Shown here piece by piece: positions 7,835 to 15,792 of a stretch of 36,803 bases of DNA. The notes under the pieces were generated by a model. That model was not told the origin of the DNA. It saw only the letters and a list, made by a program, of their open reading frames with translations, and did no database searches. The stretch is taken from positions 1-36,803 of the forward strand of contig DKNC01000028.1 of NCBI GenBank assembly GCA_002470135.1. The letters are read 5' to 3'. The translations under genes were made by a program, and so were the position numbers. How positions within the stretch are numbered: the first letter of the stretch is position 1; every line of letters begins with the position of its first letter. Source of the stretch: Actinobacteria bacterium UBA7398 (GTDB lineage Bacteria > Actinomycetota > Actinomycetes > Nanopelagicales > Nanopelagicaceae).

Positions 7835-8733
7835 TTAACTCCTCCTAGAGCAATAACTTCGCGAGCTAATCGTCGGTATGACGCAGCCCCAGTAGATGAA
7901 CTTGCATACGTTGTAATTGGCTCACCTGCAACTGTTGTTTCTGGGAACCGAACTGTTCTTGCGATTGTGGTGTCAAATATTTTATCTGGAAATGCTTCAA
8001 CGATTCGATCGAGAACTTCACGTGAATGTACAGTCTTCTTATCAAACATGGTTGCCAAAATTCCAAGCAATTGTAAATCCGGATTGGTATTTGCTTGAAC
8101 TTTCTTAATGATGTCAACCAATAGCGCCACACCTCGGAGCGCAAAATATTCACATTCAAGCGGCACAATCACAGTATGTGATGCGGTTAAGGCGTTTACG
8201 GTAAGCAAGCCAAGCGATGGTTGGCAATCAATTAAAATAACATCGTAGTAATCGGTCACCGGCGCGAGAATACGTTTCAAGACTTTTTCACGTGCGATTA
8301 CATTCATCAAGCCACCTTCCGCGCCAGCTAAATCTTCATGGCTTGGAATCATGTCCATTCCTGGTACTGAAGTTTTTAAAAGGTAATCGTCAATGCGAGT
8401 AGATTCGTCCATCATTAAGTTATAGATAGAGCCTTCAATATTACGAGTATTTACATTTAAGCCAACTGATAATGAATGTTGTGGATCAAAATCAACTAGA
8501 AGAACTCGACGCCCTAATTCAGCAAGCGCTGCGCCTAAATTAATTGTGGTGGTCGTTTTTCCAACGCCGCCCTTTTGATTTACAACTGAGATAATTTGCG
8601 CCCCGCCATGCTCAGTTAACGGAGTTGGGATTGGGAAATTTTTGCTGGCGCGATTTAAAACCGAAGCGGTTGTGACTACTTCCTCGTCACGATGGCCTTT
8701 TGGCACCATTTTCATTGTCGGCTTAGCGCTCAA
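7831..8733 (-). CDS. ParA-family ATPase (PldP-like)
   Basis: A 300-residue MinD/ParA ATPase with deviant Walker A KGGVGKTT (~53-60), Walker A' LLVDFDPQHSLSVGL (~78-92) and Walker B-like VILIDCQPSLGLLTVNAL. Such ATPases bind DNA when ATP-loaded and position cargo on the nucleoid. A ParA-like gene next to xerD/scpAB is conserved in actinobacteria (PldP in Corynebacterium glutamicum, linked to division-site placement), so this is probably that orthologue and not the parAB copy near oriC. The frame starts at TTG 8733 with GAGAGG upstream; ATG 8715 is an alternative. Unusually, it runs opposite to scpA, separated by a ~100-nt divergent promoter region, and carries a coupled RHH gene. Confidence 0.88.
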   Translation of the reverse strand: MSAKPTMKMVPKGHRDEEVVTTASVLNRASKNFPIPTPLTEHGGAQIISVVNQKGGVGKTTTTINLGAALAELGRRVLLVDFDPQHSLSVGLNVNTRNIEGSIYNLMMDESTRIDDYLLKTSVPGMDMIPSHEDLAGAEGGLMNVIAREKVLKRILAPVTDYYDVILIDCQPSLGLLTVNALTASHTVIVPLECEYFALRGVALLVDIIKKVQANTNPDLQLLGILATMFDKKTVHSREVLDRIVEAFPDKIFDTTIARTVRFPETTVAGEPITTYASSSTGAASYRRLAREVIALGGVK

Positions 8734-8836
8734 TCGAAAACCTCTCTTTAACCTTTTGTCGTTCTATCAACAATTGGCGACTCTACGGCGATGGTTAAAT
8801 CAGGGCAAGTGGGTGGAAATAAAGTACCGTTCGGTC

Positions 8837-9742
8837 GTGAGTAATGAATCTGATGCACCCGCTGCGCAATTAGAGCCCACCGCCGGTGCAACCACTTTTT
8901 CAGGTGAAGGTCGGGTAGCCGGATTCTCAGTACATCTCGCTAATTTTGATGGCCCGTTTGATCTATTACTTCAATTGATTTCTCGCCATCGGATGGATAT
9001 CAGTGAAGTTGCGCTTGCTTCAGTGACGGATGAATTTATTAGCTACATGCGGGCGCTGGATGGCACTGAAGCGGGCTGGAAATTGGACCACGCTACTGAG
9101 TTCGTCGTTGTTGCGGCCACTTTGCTCGATCTGAAAGCGGCCCGATTGTTGCCTTCTGGAGAGATCGAAGATGAAGATGATCTAGCCCTTTTGGAGGCGC
9201 GGGACTTACTCTTTGCCCGGTTGCTCCAATATCGTGCATTTAAAGAAATCGCAGCAATCTTTGCCGCTCGAATAGCGGCTGAGGAGCGGGTTTTCGCCCG
9301 CGTGGTAGCGATGGAGCCAGCATTTGCGGCGCTATTGCCCGAGGTATTGATTGGGGTTGGTGCGGAGCGATTTGCCGCCATAGCGAACCGGGTTCTCACT
9401 GCGAAGACCATCGCTACGCTCTCAGTGGATCACCTCCATCTACCACTGGTAAGTGTCGCAACCGAAGCGCTCAAAGTGGTTGATCAATTGCGGCGCCATA
9501 AGTCTCAAACTTTCCGGTCGCTGGTCCTAGATGCGGAATCGACCCTCGTTGTGGTGGCAAGATTTTTGGCGTTGTTGGAGCTTTATCGCGAAGGAGTGGT
9601 TCGGTTCGAACAAGTTGTCGCGCTCGGAGAACTGCATATAATTTGGATCGGTACCGAATCTGGCGAAATCGAAGTTAGTGATGAATTTGACCTACCTACA
9701 CAAGTTATTGATGGCGAGATCCAAATTCCAAATGAAGATTAA
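8837..9742 (+). CDS. scpA: Segregation and condensation protein A
   Basis: Kleisin subunit that bridges SMC heads and binds ScpB in bacterial condensin. The diagnostic N-terminal motif VHLANFDGPFDLLLQLISRH lies at residues ~32-51, followed by MDISEVALASVTDEFISYM. The C-terminal winged helix (~220-290) binds the SMC cap. I chose GTG 8837 (MSNESDAPAAQ), giving 301 residues; the frame is open upstream, but that would overlap the divergent parA-like gene and has no family similarity. GTG 8813 is a lesser alternative. It is followed by scpB after 21 nt, the usual pair. Confidence 0.93.
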   Translation: MSNESDAPAAQLEPTAGATTFSGEGRVAGFSVHLANFDGPFDLLLQLISRHRMDISEVALASVTDEFISYMRALDGTEAGWKLDHATEFVVVAATLLDLKAARLLPSGEIEDEDDLALLEARDLLFARLLQYRAFKEIAAIFAARIAAEERVFARVVAMEPAFAALLPEVLIGVGAERFAAIANRVLTAKTIATLSVDHLHLPLVSVATEALKVVDQLRRHKSQTFRSLVLDAESTLVVVARFLALLELYREGVVRFEQVVALGELHIIWIGTESGEIEVSDEFDLPTQVIDGEIQIPNED

Positions 9743-9763
9743 TAGTGAAATCGAAAGGTCGTA

Positions 9764-10321
9764 ATGTCTAATCCAGAGGTTGAGCGTTCTATAGAGGCGA
9801 TTTTGATGGTGGTCGATGAACCTGTATCTGAAGTTGTCCTCGCTCAAATTATTGAAACACCAACTGAACAGATTCTAGAGTCGCTACATAATTTACAGAA
9901 CCGGTATGAGAACGATTTTCGTGGTTTCCAGCTTCGCCAGGTATCAGGCGGATGGCGTTTTTATAGCCATCCAGACCTTGCCCCTTTGGTGGAGAAATTT
10001 GTTCTTGACGGCCAACAAGCAAAATTGACCCAAGCAGCGTTGGAGACGCTAGCGGTGATCGCCTATCGGCAACCCATATCACGAGCGCGGGTTTCTGCGA
10101 TCCGTGGCGTAAATGTAGAAGCTGTAATGAAAACTTTGGTTACTCGAGGTTTGGTTGAAGAGAGCGGGGTAGAGCATGAAACCGGTGCAATTTTGTATAG
10201 CACCACATCTTTCTTCTTGGAACGGTTGGGGTTAAATGCGGTATCAGATCTTCCGGCTCTTGCTCCGTTCTTGCCAGATATTGATGGCCTCGATGAGGTG
10301 ATTGCTTCACTTACCGACTAG
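9764..10321 (+). CDS. scpB: Segregation and condensation protein B
   Basis: Partner of ScpA in the SMC condensin complex. The 185 residues fit two tandem winged helices: the first begins VERSIEAILMVVDEPVSEVV, the second includes LTQAALETLAVIAYRQPISR and AIRGVNVEAVMKTLVTRGL, the family's strongest signature. It starts at ATG 9764 with an AAGG element ~5 nt upstream. It is followed after 9 nt by rluB, so scpA-scpB-rluB is likely one operon, as in most Gram-positives. Confidence 0.95.
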   Translation: MSNPEVERSIEAILMVVDEPVSEVVLAQIIETPTEQILESLHNLQNRYENDFRGFQLRQVSGGWRFYSHPDLAPLVEKFVLDGQQAKLTQAALETLAVIAYRQPISRARVSAIRGVNVEAVMKTLVTRGLVEESGVEHETGAILYSTTSFFLERLGLNAVSDLPALAPFLPDIDGLDEVIASLTD

Positions 10322-10330
10322 AGTCGGAGG

Positions 10331-11053
10331 ATGTCTTTGATTCGATTACAGAAAGTTTTGGCTGATGCCGGCGTTGCTAGTCGGAGGGCTTCGGAAGAAT
10401 TAATTCTTGATGGTCGAGTGAGCGTAGATGGTCGAATTATCCGCGAATTGGGAACTAAAATTGACCCGATAAACTCTCTAGTTCAAGTAGATGGTGAAGC
10501 GATTTCTCGCGTAACTACCAAGTCTTATATTGCATTTAATAAACCTGTTGGAGTTTTGTCTACCATGTCAGACCCCGAAGGTCGCCCTTCCTTAAACGAT
10601 TTTTTCGGTGGTAGAAATGAACGACTTTTTCATGTTGGTCGATTAGATAAAGAAAGTGAAGGGTTGCTCTTATTAACAAACGATGGCGAACTCACTCACC
10701 ACAGCACCCATCCATCTTTTGGGGTTGAAAAAACATATTTTGTTGAAATTTTCGCTCCCATCACAAAAGAACAAATTTCGGAATTGAAGAGTGGAATTAG
10801 ATTGGAGGATGGGCTTGCGAGACCATTGAAAGTGGAAGCGATCCCGGGGCAAAATTGGGCAAGAGTGGTAATCCACGAGGGGCGAAACCAAATAGTTCGA
10901 AGAATGTTTGATGAGCTTGGGCAACCGGTGCAGCGGCTGGTGCGGTTAGCTTTTGGGCCGATAGTTTTAGGAGAACTTCCGGTTGGGAAATGGCGTGAGC
11001 TAAATGTTGCCGAAGTGGTTAGTTTACAAAAGGTCATATCTATAAAACGGTAA
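10331..11053 (+). CDS. rluB: 23S rRNA pseudouridine synthase, RluB/RsuA family
   Basis: Converts uridine to pseudouridine, probably U2605 (E. coli numbering) in 23S rRNA. An N-terminal S4 domain (LQKVLADAGVASRRASEELI, ~6-25) precedes the RsuA/RluB catalytic domain with GRLDKESEGLLLLTNDGEL at ~104-122, in which the Asp is the nucleophile, and a GRNQIVRRMFDELGQPV motif near residue 180. A GGAGG-like ribosome site directly precedes ATG 10331. 240 residues is normal. RsuA-family members can act on 16S rRNA instead; the scpAB neighbour favours the RluB assignment. In M. tuberculosis cmk-der follows directly; here chorismate mutase and prephenate dehydrogenase lie between. Confidence 0.92.
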   Translation: MSLIRLQKVLADAGVASRRASEELILDGRVSVDGRIIRELGTKIDPINSLVQVDGEAISRVTTKSYIAFNKPVGVLSTMSDPEGRPSLNDFFGGRNERLFHVGRLDKESEGLLLLTNDGELTHHSTHPSFGVEKTYFVEIFAPITKEQISELKSGIRLEDGLARPLKVEAIPGQNWARVVIHEGRNQIVRRMFDELGQPVQRLVRLAFGPIVLGELPVGKWRELNVAEVVSLQKVISIKR

Positions 11054-11075
11054 GTCTATATTAATGATTAACGAT

Positions 11076-11163
11076 TTATTAATATATCGGTATTAAGGAC
11101 CAGCACGAATGTCGATATATTAATAATACAAGCGTGCGCTTTAGGGCAAATACCAATATATCG
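11076..11163. repeat. AT-rich repeat cluster around AATATATCG
   Basis: In the 236-nt gap between rluB and aroH, the longest intergenic space in the window, a perfect 14-bp inverted repeat (TTATTAATATATCG at 11076-11089 and its complement at 11113-11126) is separated by 23 nt. A third copy of the 9-bp core AATATATCG follows at 11155-11163. Starts are spaced 37 and 42 nt. The rest of the gap is AT-rich, ending in the aroH promoter. The array could be protein-binding sites or a long hairpin; function unknown. Confidence 0.6.
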
Positions 11164-11284
11164 ATAATAAGAGAGAACGGTTCCGAAGGCGAAGTTTGGT
11201 AGCTCTGGCCTTGAATATATATTTATTTACAAATTTATAAAACAACAAAAATGCATGCGCAAACTTAGAGTGATCCAGAACGGG

Positions 11285-11290
11285 TACAAT
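11285..11290 (+). promoter_or_regulatory. Likely -10 box of aroH, leaderless
   Basis: TACAAT is close to the consensus TATAAT and ends 5 nt before ATG 11296. No Shine-Dalgarno is present. The transcript would begin at about the A of the start codon. -35 is unclear. Confidence 0.6.
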
Positions 11291-11295
11291 TGACC

Positions 11296-11658
11296 ATGGA
11301 GATTCGAGCGATTCGAGGCGCGGTACAAATTACCGAGGATTCAACTGCTTCGATGCGCCTTGGTGTTCAAGAATTAGTGGGCAAGATCCTCTCTGAAAAT
11401 GAACTTGAAATTGACGATCTAATCTCGATTTTCTTCACCGCCACCCCAGATTTAGTTAGTGATTTTCCGGCTGCTAGCGCCCGAGGTCTCGGCTTAGAAG
11501 CAATACCGTTGATTTGCGCGGTTGAGATTGCAGTTCCAGGTGCGTTACCGAGGACGATTAGAGCCATGGTGCACTGCCGTAGCCGTTTAGGTCACCGGGA
11601 AATTAAACACATCTATCTTGGCGGCGCAGCTGCGCTTCGACAAGATTTAGCTCAGTAA
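11296..11658 (+). CDS. aroH: Chorismate mutase, AroH class
   Basis: Rearranges chorismate to prephenate, the first step towards tyrosine and phenylalanine. The 120 residues match the trimeric Bacillus-type AroH fold: IRAIRGAVQ at the N-terminus (active-site Arg), IFFTATPDL near residue 50, CAVEIAVPGALPRTIR near 75-90 (catalytic Glu and Arg), and HREIKHIYLGGAAALRQDL at the end. I chose ATG 11296 over the in-frame TTG 11290 because the -10 box TACAAT overlaps that TTG. It is directly followed by prephenate dehydrogenase, so the pair makes 4-hydroxyphenylpyruvate from chorismate. Confidence 0.94.
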   Translation: MEIRAIRGAVQITEDSTASMRLGVQELVGKILSENELEIDDLISIFFTATPDLVSDFPAASARGLGLEAIPLICAVEIAVPGALPRTIRAMVHCRSRLGHREIKHIYLGGAAALRQDLAQ

Positions 11659-11673
11659 CCAAAACATCTTCTC

Positions 11674-12741
11674 ATGAGCAAATTGCCGCGGGTTAAAATT
11701 CAAGGTTCGGGCCTAATTGGTACTTCATGTGCGTTAGCTCTGAAGCAACGCGGGTACGAAGTTGCTATTTTTGATGAGAATCCTGCGGCCCAAGTTCTCG
11801 CGAATGATTTGCTCAATAACCCAGCTTCCAGAGACGATCTCCAATATGACCTCGTGTTGATCGCCGTCCCTGTATCGAAAACATTAGCAGTACTAAAAGC
11901 CGAATATTCTCTCAACCCTAACTCGATATTGCTTGATGTGGGTAGTACAAAGAATGAACTTCAAGTTGAAGTTGACGCAATATCGGAGATTAAAAAACAA
12001 TTTCTTGGTACCCACCCGATCGCAGGTCGAGAAGTAAGTGGTGCGCTTGGCGCCCGAGCTGACCTCTTCGATGGCAGGGCTTGGATAATTACCCCAACTA
12101 CTCAATCTTCGCCACTCGCAATCTCCATGGCCAATGAAATCATTGAAGCTTGTGGTGCGACGGTTTATTCAATGTCACCAAGCGAACATGATGAGTTATT
12201 AGCGCAGATTTCACACCTACCGCAATTGGTTAGTTCGATGCTGGCGGGGGAGTTGCTACCGCTCTCGGAGGCGAAGTTGAGCTTGGCTGGCCAAGGATTA
12301 AGGGATACGACTCGCTTGGCAGATTCTAACGCTGCGATTTGGCTCGATATTTTGGATTCTAATCGTGAATTAATTATTTCAAAGCTGGAGTCATTCACTT
12401 CCAGAATTAATCAATTACGCGACGCTTTGGTTACTCGAAATAGTAATCAAATCGCTGCACTATTTAAAGATGGTAATTCTGGCAGATCTCGAATATCCGG
12501 AAAACACGGAGCGCGCCCGCGAAGTTATTCCTATTTATCAGTTGTAATTCCGGATAGACCAGGGCAGTTAGGTGCTTTGTTTTTAGAGTGCGCTACTGCG
12601 GAAGTAAACGTTGAAGATCTAGCGCTCGAACATTCGCCCGGTCAATTTACTGGTTTAATAACTTTAGCGCTTTCGGAAAGCGACGCAATGAAGTTAGAGA
12701 AACACTTGCGAGCAAATAATTGGAAGGTACATAAAACGTGA
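11674..12741 (+). CDS. tyrA: Prephenate dehydrogenase with ACT domain
   Basis: Oxidatively decarboxylates prephenate to 4-hydroxyphenylpyruvate for tyrosine. A Rossmann NAD-binding start (IQGSGLIGTSCALALKQRGY, ~9-28) is followed by LDVGSTKNEL and GTHPIAGREVSGALGARADL (substrate site with catalytic His). The C-terminal ACT domain (~285-350, YLSVVIPDRPGQLGALFLEC) probably gives tyrosine feedback control. 355 residues is typical of Gram-positive enzymes. There is no clear ribosome site before ATG 11674. It overlaps the next gene by 4 nt, coupling aromatic synthesis to the cmk-der unit. Confidence 0.94.
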   Translation: MSKLPRVKIQGSGLIGTSCALALKQRGYEVAIFDENPAAQVLANDLLNNPASRDDLQYDLVLIAVPVSKTLAVLKAEYSLNPNSILLDVGSTKNELQVEVDAISEIKKQFLGTHPIAGREVSGALGARADLFDGRAWIITPTTQSSPLAISMANEIIEACGATVYSMSPSEHDELLAQISHLPQLVSSMLAGELLPLSEAKLSLAGQGLRDTTRLADSNAAIWLDILDSNRELIISKLESFTSRINQLRDALVTRNSNQIAALFKDGNSGRSRISGKHGARPRSYSYLSVVIPDRPGQLGALFLECATAEVNVEDLALEHSPGQFTGLITLALSESDAMKLEKHLRANNWKVHKT

Positions 12742-14720
12742 AACCGATAGTGCTTGCGATTGATGGTCCAAGCGGGGCCGGTAAATCAAGCACTTCTAAA
12801 GCGCTAGCAACTAGAGCTGGCTGGTCATATTTAGATACTGGAGCACTTTATCGCGCGGTTACATGGCTAGCGCTTGAAAAAAACGTTAAGCAAGAACAAG
12901 AGTTAGTAAATCTTTTAGCTGACGTTTCTATTGTGTTTCGCACAAACCCACAATCACCTGATGTAATTTGCGGTGGCGTCGATATTACAAATGCGATTCG
13001 CGATCCACGAATTACTGAACGCGTTTCCGAATTTAGCGCCATGCCAGAAGTACGTAAAATTCTTTTAGAATTGCAACGAAAAATAATTGATACTGCAAAA
13101 GTCGGAATAGTTGTTGAAGGTCGGGATATCGGAACTGTAGTAGCGCCGAACGCCGAATTGAAGATTTATCTACATGCAGATATTGCGGCTAGAGCTCAAC
13201 GACGAGAGCGAGAATTGATTGAAAGCAACATGGTCAAGAAAGTTGGTAGTACCGAGGAAGTTGCCGCAGCTTTAGAATCCCGTGACTTTGTGGACTCAAA
13301 TCGAAAAATATCTCCGCTAATGCAATCTAGCGAAGCGTTTGATTTAGATTCAACGAATTTGAATTTACCTGAAACGGTGCAGATAATATGGAAATTGCTC
13401 CAAGATCGTAATTTGCTCGGGTTGCCAGTGATTGCGGTAATCGGTCGACCTAATGTCGGAAAATCAACATTGATAAATAGATTTATTGGAAGTCGTGAGG
13501 CAATAATTGAAGATAATCCCGGCGTTACTCGCGATCGAGTTTCATATGAAGCCGAATGGAATGGTCGACGGTTTGTCATTACCGATACCGGTGGCTGGGA
13601 AGCAACTCCGGAAGGCATCGCAGTAAAGATAACCGCAGCAGCTGAAGATGCAATAACCCAATCCGATATGGTTATTTTCGTTGTGGATGGACAAGTTGGT
13701 GCGGTCGATGAAGATGATGCGTTAGTGACGGTGTTACGTAAGAGCAAAAAGAAAATTATGTTAGTTGCAAATAAAATTGATAATGAAAAAGATGAAGCGT
13801 ATGCGTATGGTTTGTGGAATCTTGGATTAGGAGAACCGCACTTTGTCTCTGCCTTACATGGACGTGGCAGTGGTGATCTTTTGGATATTTTAGTTTCAGA
13901 ATTACCAGAAGTTGGGCAGAGCCAAATTGATGATGGCTACCGTCGTGTGGCAATTGTTGGTCGCCCAAATGTTGGTAAATCTTCGTTACTCAATGCGTTA
14001 GCAGGTTCGCAACGTGCGCTAGTTGATGATGCCGAAGGCACAACTCGTGATCCGATTGATGAATTAATTCAATTAGGTGATCGAACTTGGCGATTTATTG
14101 ACACTGCCGGACTTCGCCGAAGAGCACATCAAGCTTCTGGCACTGATTATTATGCAATGCTTCGGACAGAGCGAGCGATAGATAACGCGGAGATCGTTGT
14201 CATGATGATTGATGCCTCGGTTCAGATCACCGAACAGGATTTGCGGATCATTACGATGGTCGAACAATCCGGTAAGGCGCTGGTTATAGGTATGAATAAA
14301 TGGGACTTAGTGGACGAAGATCGGCGAGTAGTTTTGGATAAAGAGATTGATCGAAATTTCGACCAAGTTGAGTGGGCGGAACGGGTTAATCTCGCCGCGA
14401 AAACTGGGTGGCATAAAGATCGATTACCAATAGCGTTGGAGCGAGCGCTCGAAAGTTGGGAGAAGCGGATTCCGACCGCAAAATTGAATGCATTTTTAGG
14501 CACCATGGTCGGCGCAACTCCGCCACCAGTTCGAGGCGGCAAGCAACCGAAGATTCTTTTCGCCACACAAGCCGGAATTCAGCCGCCGAAATTCGTGGTT
14601 TTTGCGACCGATTTCCTGGAAGCGTCTTATCGCCGCTTTATCGAACGAAGGTTGCGGGAGGAATTTGGGTTCCCGGGCACACCAGTTCAAGTAGCAGTCC
14701 GAGTTAGAGACCGTGAGTAA
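12738..14720 (+). CDS. cmk-der: Fused cytidylate kinase and GTPase Der
   Basis: One 660-residue frame holds two full proteins. Residues 1-~225 are cytidylate kinase: P-loop IDGPSGAGKSS, LDTGALYRA, VVEGRDIGTVV and the RRERE/SRDFVDSNRK substrate segments; it phosphorylates CMP and dCMP. Residues 229-660 are the double GTPase Der (EngA) for 50S ribosome assembly: first G domain GRPNVGKS at 236-243 with DTGGWE and NKID, second GRPNVGKSS near 409 with DTAGLRRR and NKWD, then a KH-like domain (~570-660). There is almost no linker. The two genes are adjacent but separate in many actinobacteria; in-frame fusions are annotated in some relatives. The GTG 12738 start overlaps tyrA by 4 nt, with GGAAGG upstream. 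Confidence 0.95.
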   Translation: MKPIVLAIDGPSGAGKSSTSKALATRAGWSYLDTGALYRAVTWLALEKNVKQEQELVNLLADVSIVFRTNPQSPDVICGGVDITNAIRDPRITERVSEFSAMPEVRKILLELQRKIIDTAKVGIVVEGRDIGTVVAPNAELKIYLHADIAARAQRRERELIESNMVKKVGSTEEVAAALESRDFVDSNRKISPLMQSSEAFDLDSTNLNLPETVQIIWKLLQDRNLLGLPVIAVIGRPNVGKSTLINRFIGSREAIIEDNPGVTRDRVSYEAEWNGRRFVITDTGGWEATPEGIAVKITAAAEDAITQSDMVIFVVDGQVGAVDEDDALVTVLRKSKKKIMLVANKIDNEKDEAYAYGLWNLGLGEPHFVSALHGRGSGDLLDILVSELPEVGQSQIDDGYRRVAIVGRPNVGKSSLLNALAGSQRALVDDAEGTTRDPIDELIQLGDRTWRFIDTAGLRRRAHQASGTDYYAMLRTERAIDNAEIVVMMIDASVQITEQDLRIITMVEQSGKALVIGMNKWDLVDEDRRVVLDKEIDRNFDQVEWAERVNLAAKTGWHKDRLPIALERALESWEKRIPTAKLNAFLGTMVGATPPPVRGGKQPKILFATQAGIQPPKFVVFATDFLEASYRRFIERRLREEFGFPGTPVQVAVRVRDRE

Positions 14721-14729
14721 ATTAGAAGC

Positions 14730-15302
14730 ATGGGCAATCGCGAGAATTTAACTATCCCAAATTTGCTCTCGTTAATACGAGGGTTAGGGATTCCGCTCTT
14801 TCTCTGGCTTATCTTTGTACGGGATCAAAGCGTGTGGGGAATCGTAATTTTAGCTCTAGCTGGTGCAACGGATTATCTTGATGGAAAAATTGCCCGAGCT
14901 TGGCACCAAGAGAGTCGATTAGGGGAGCTGCTCGATCCAGCCGTGGACCGGCTTTATATTTTTGCAACATTAATTACGCTCTACTTAAAAGAAGCGATTC
15001 CATTTTGGATGCTGATAATTCTCCTTGGTCGAGATCTTTACCTCGGATTGCTCTTGCTGGTATTGCGTCATTACGGTGTTGGTCCGTTTAAGGTAACTTA
15101 TTTAGGAAAAGCCGCGACCTTTAATTTACTTTATGCATTTCCAATCCTACTTTTGATCAAGGAAAGTTCTGGATTGATTTCAGATTTAGCTTTCATCTTT
15201 GGCTGGAGCTTCTCGGCGTGGGGGATCGCGTTATATCTCCTAACCGCCATCCAATATTCAATCAACGGATTCAAGTCGGCGATAACCGGACGGAAACGGT
15301 AG
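14730..15302 (+). CDS. CDP-alcohol phosphatidyltransferase (PgsA2-like)
   Basis: Membrane enzyme that transfers a phosphatidyl group from CDP-diacylglycerol to an alcohol. The catalytic motif D-G-x2-A-R-x8-G-x3-D-x3-D is complete at residues ~50-72 (DGKIARAWHQESRLGELLDP). About five hydrophobic segments surround it. 190 residues is normal. It occupies the position of M. tuberculosis pgsA2 upstream of gcvH, a family of uncertain substrate (glycerol phosphate or a related alcohol, possibly cardiolipin synthesis), so I leave the symbol open. Starts at ATG 14730, 9 nt after der and 9 nt before gcvH. Confidence 0.88.
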   Translation: MGNRENLTIPNLLSLIRGLGIPLFLWLIFVRDQSVWGIVILALAGATDYLDGKIARAWHQESRLGELLDPAVDRLYIFATLITLYLKEAIPFWMLIILLGRDLYLGLLLLVLRHYGVGPFKVTYLGKAATFNLLYAFPILLLIKESSGLISDLAFIFGWSFSAWGIALYLLTAIQYSINGFKSAITGRKR

Positions 15303-15311
15303 TATCCCGCC

Positions 15312-15698
15312 ATGTCATTAATACCTAACGAGTTAAGGTACACAAAAGAACACGAATGGGTCGCTGCAACCGATAGCGCCGGGATCTTCCGAATGGGTAT
15401 TACCGATTTCGCGCAGAGCGCCCTTGGTGACATTGTTTACATACAAATGCCAAAGTCAGGCGAGGAAGTTATCGCCGACAAAATTTGTGGTGAGGTTGAA
15501 TCTACAAAAAGTGTCTCGGAAATTTATGCTCCAGTTACGGGCAAAATTGCAATTGTCAACGATTTACTTAATGGAAATCCCGAATTAATCAATAGCGACT
15601 GTTATGGCCAAGGTTGGATTGCTGAGATTGAGGTAGCCGACATTTCCGTTATAGAAAAGTTACTTTCAGCCCAGCAGTACCAAGAACTTACGGCTTGA
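15312..15698 (+). CDS. gcvH: Glycine cleavage system H protein
   Basis: Lipoyl carrier that shuttles the aminomethyl group between P, T and L proteins. The lipoylated lysine is Lys66 in GEVESTKSVSEIYAPVTGKI. The N-terminus YTKEHEWVAA is characteristic, and 128 residues is the usual size. gcvP lies 2.5 kb downstream with FHA, MerR and DUF151 genes between; gcvT is not in the window. This spread arrangement is the same as in mycobacteria. Confidence 0.97.
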   Translation: MSLIPNELRYTKEHEWVAATDSAGIFRMGITDFAQSALGDIVYIQMPKSGEEVIADKICGEVESTKSVSEIYAPVTGKIAIVNDLLNGNPELINSDCYGQGWIAEIEVADISVIEKLLSAQQYQELTA

Positions 15699-15722
15699 CC
15701 TAGTCGCTCACTCTCAATAGTG

Positions 15723-15743
15723 TCAGCCTCAACAACAGGCTGA
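15723..15743 (+). promoter_or_regulatory. Hairpin between gcvH and the FHA gene
   Basis: TCAGCCT (15723-15729) and AGGCTGA (15737-15743) form a perfect 7-bp stem with a 7-nt loop. No T-run follows, so it is not a canonical terminator. It lies 25 nt after the gcvH stop and ~50 nt before the FHA start, and may separate the two transcripts. Confidence 0.35.
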
Positions 15744-15792
15744 GGAATCTCGGTTCTTGAGATAACGATTTTGTATGTGATCGGAGGGTCAA

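Noticed and set aside
7625..8098. 157-codon + strand ORF across the RHH and parA-like genes
   Set aside because: It is antisense to two genes with clear motifs and shows no recognisable family pattern.
8642..8836. Upstream extension of the scpA frame
   Set aside because: It overlaps the divergent parA-like coding sequence, and the ScpA family similarity begins after GTG 8837.
13196..13747. 183-codon minus strand ORF inside cmk-der
   Set aside because: Antisense shadow of a strongly conserved GTPase; Ser/Thr-rich composition typical of reverse-frame translation.
15303..15311. Glycine riboswitch ahead of gcvH
   Set aside because: Only 9 nt separate gcvH from the preceding gene; the regions before gcvP (72 nt) are also too short for the tandem aptamer.
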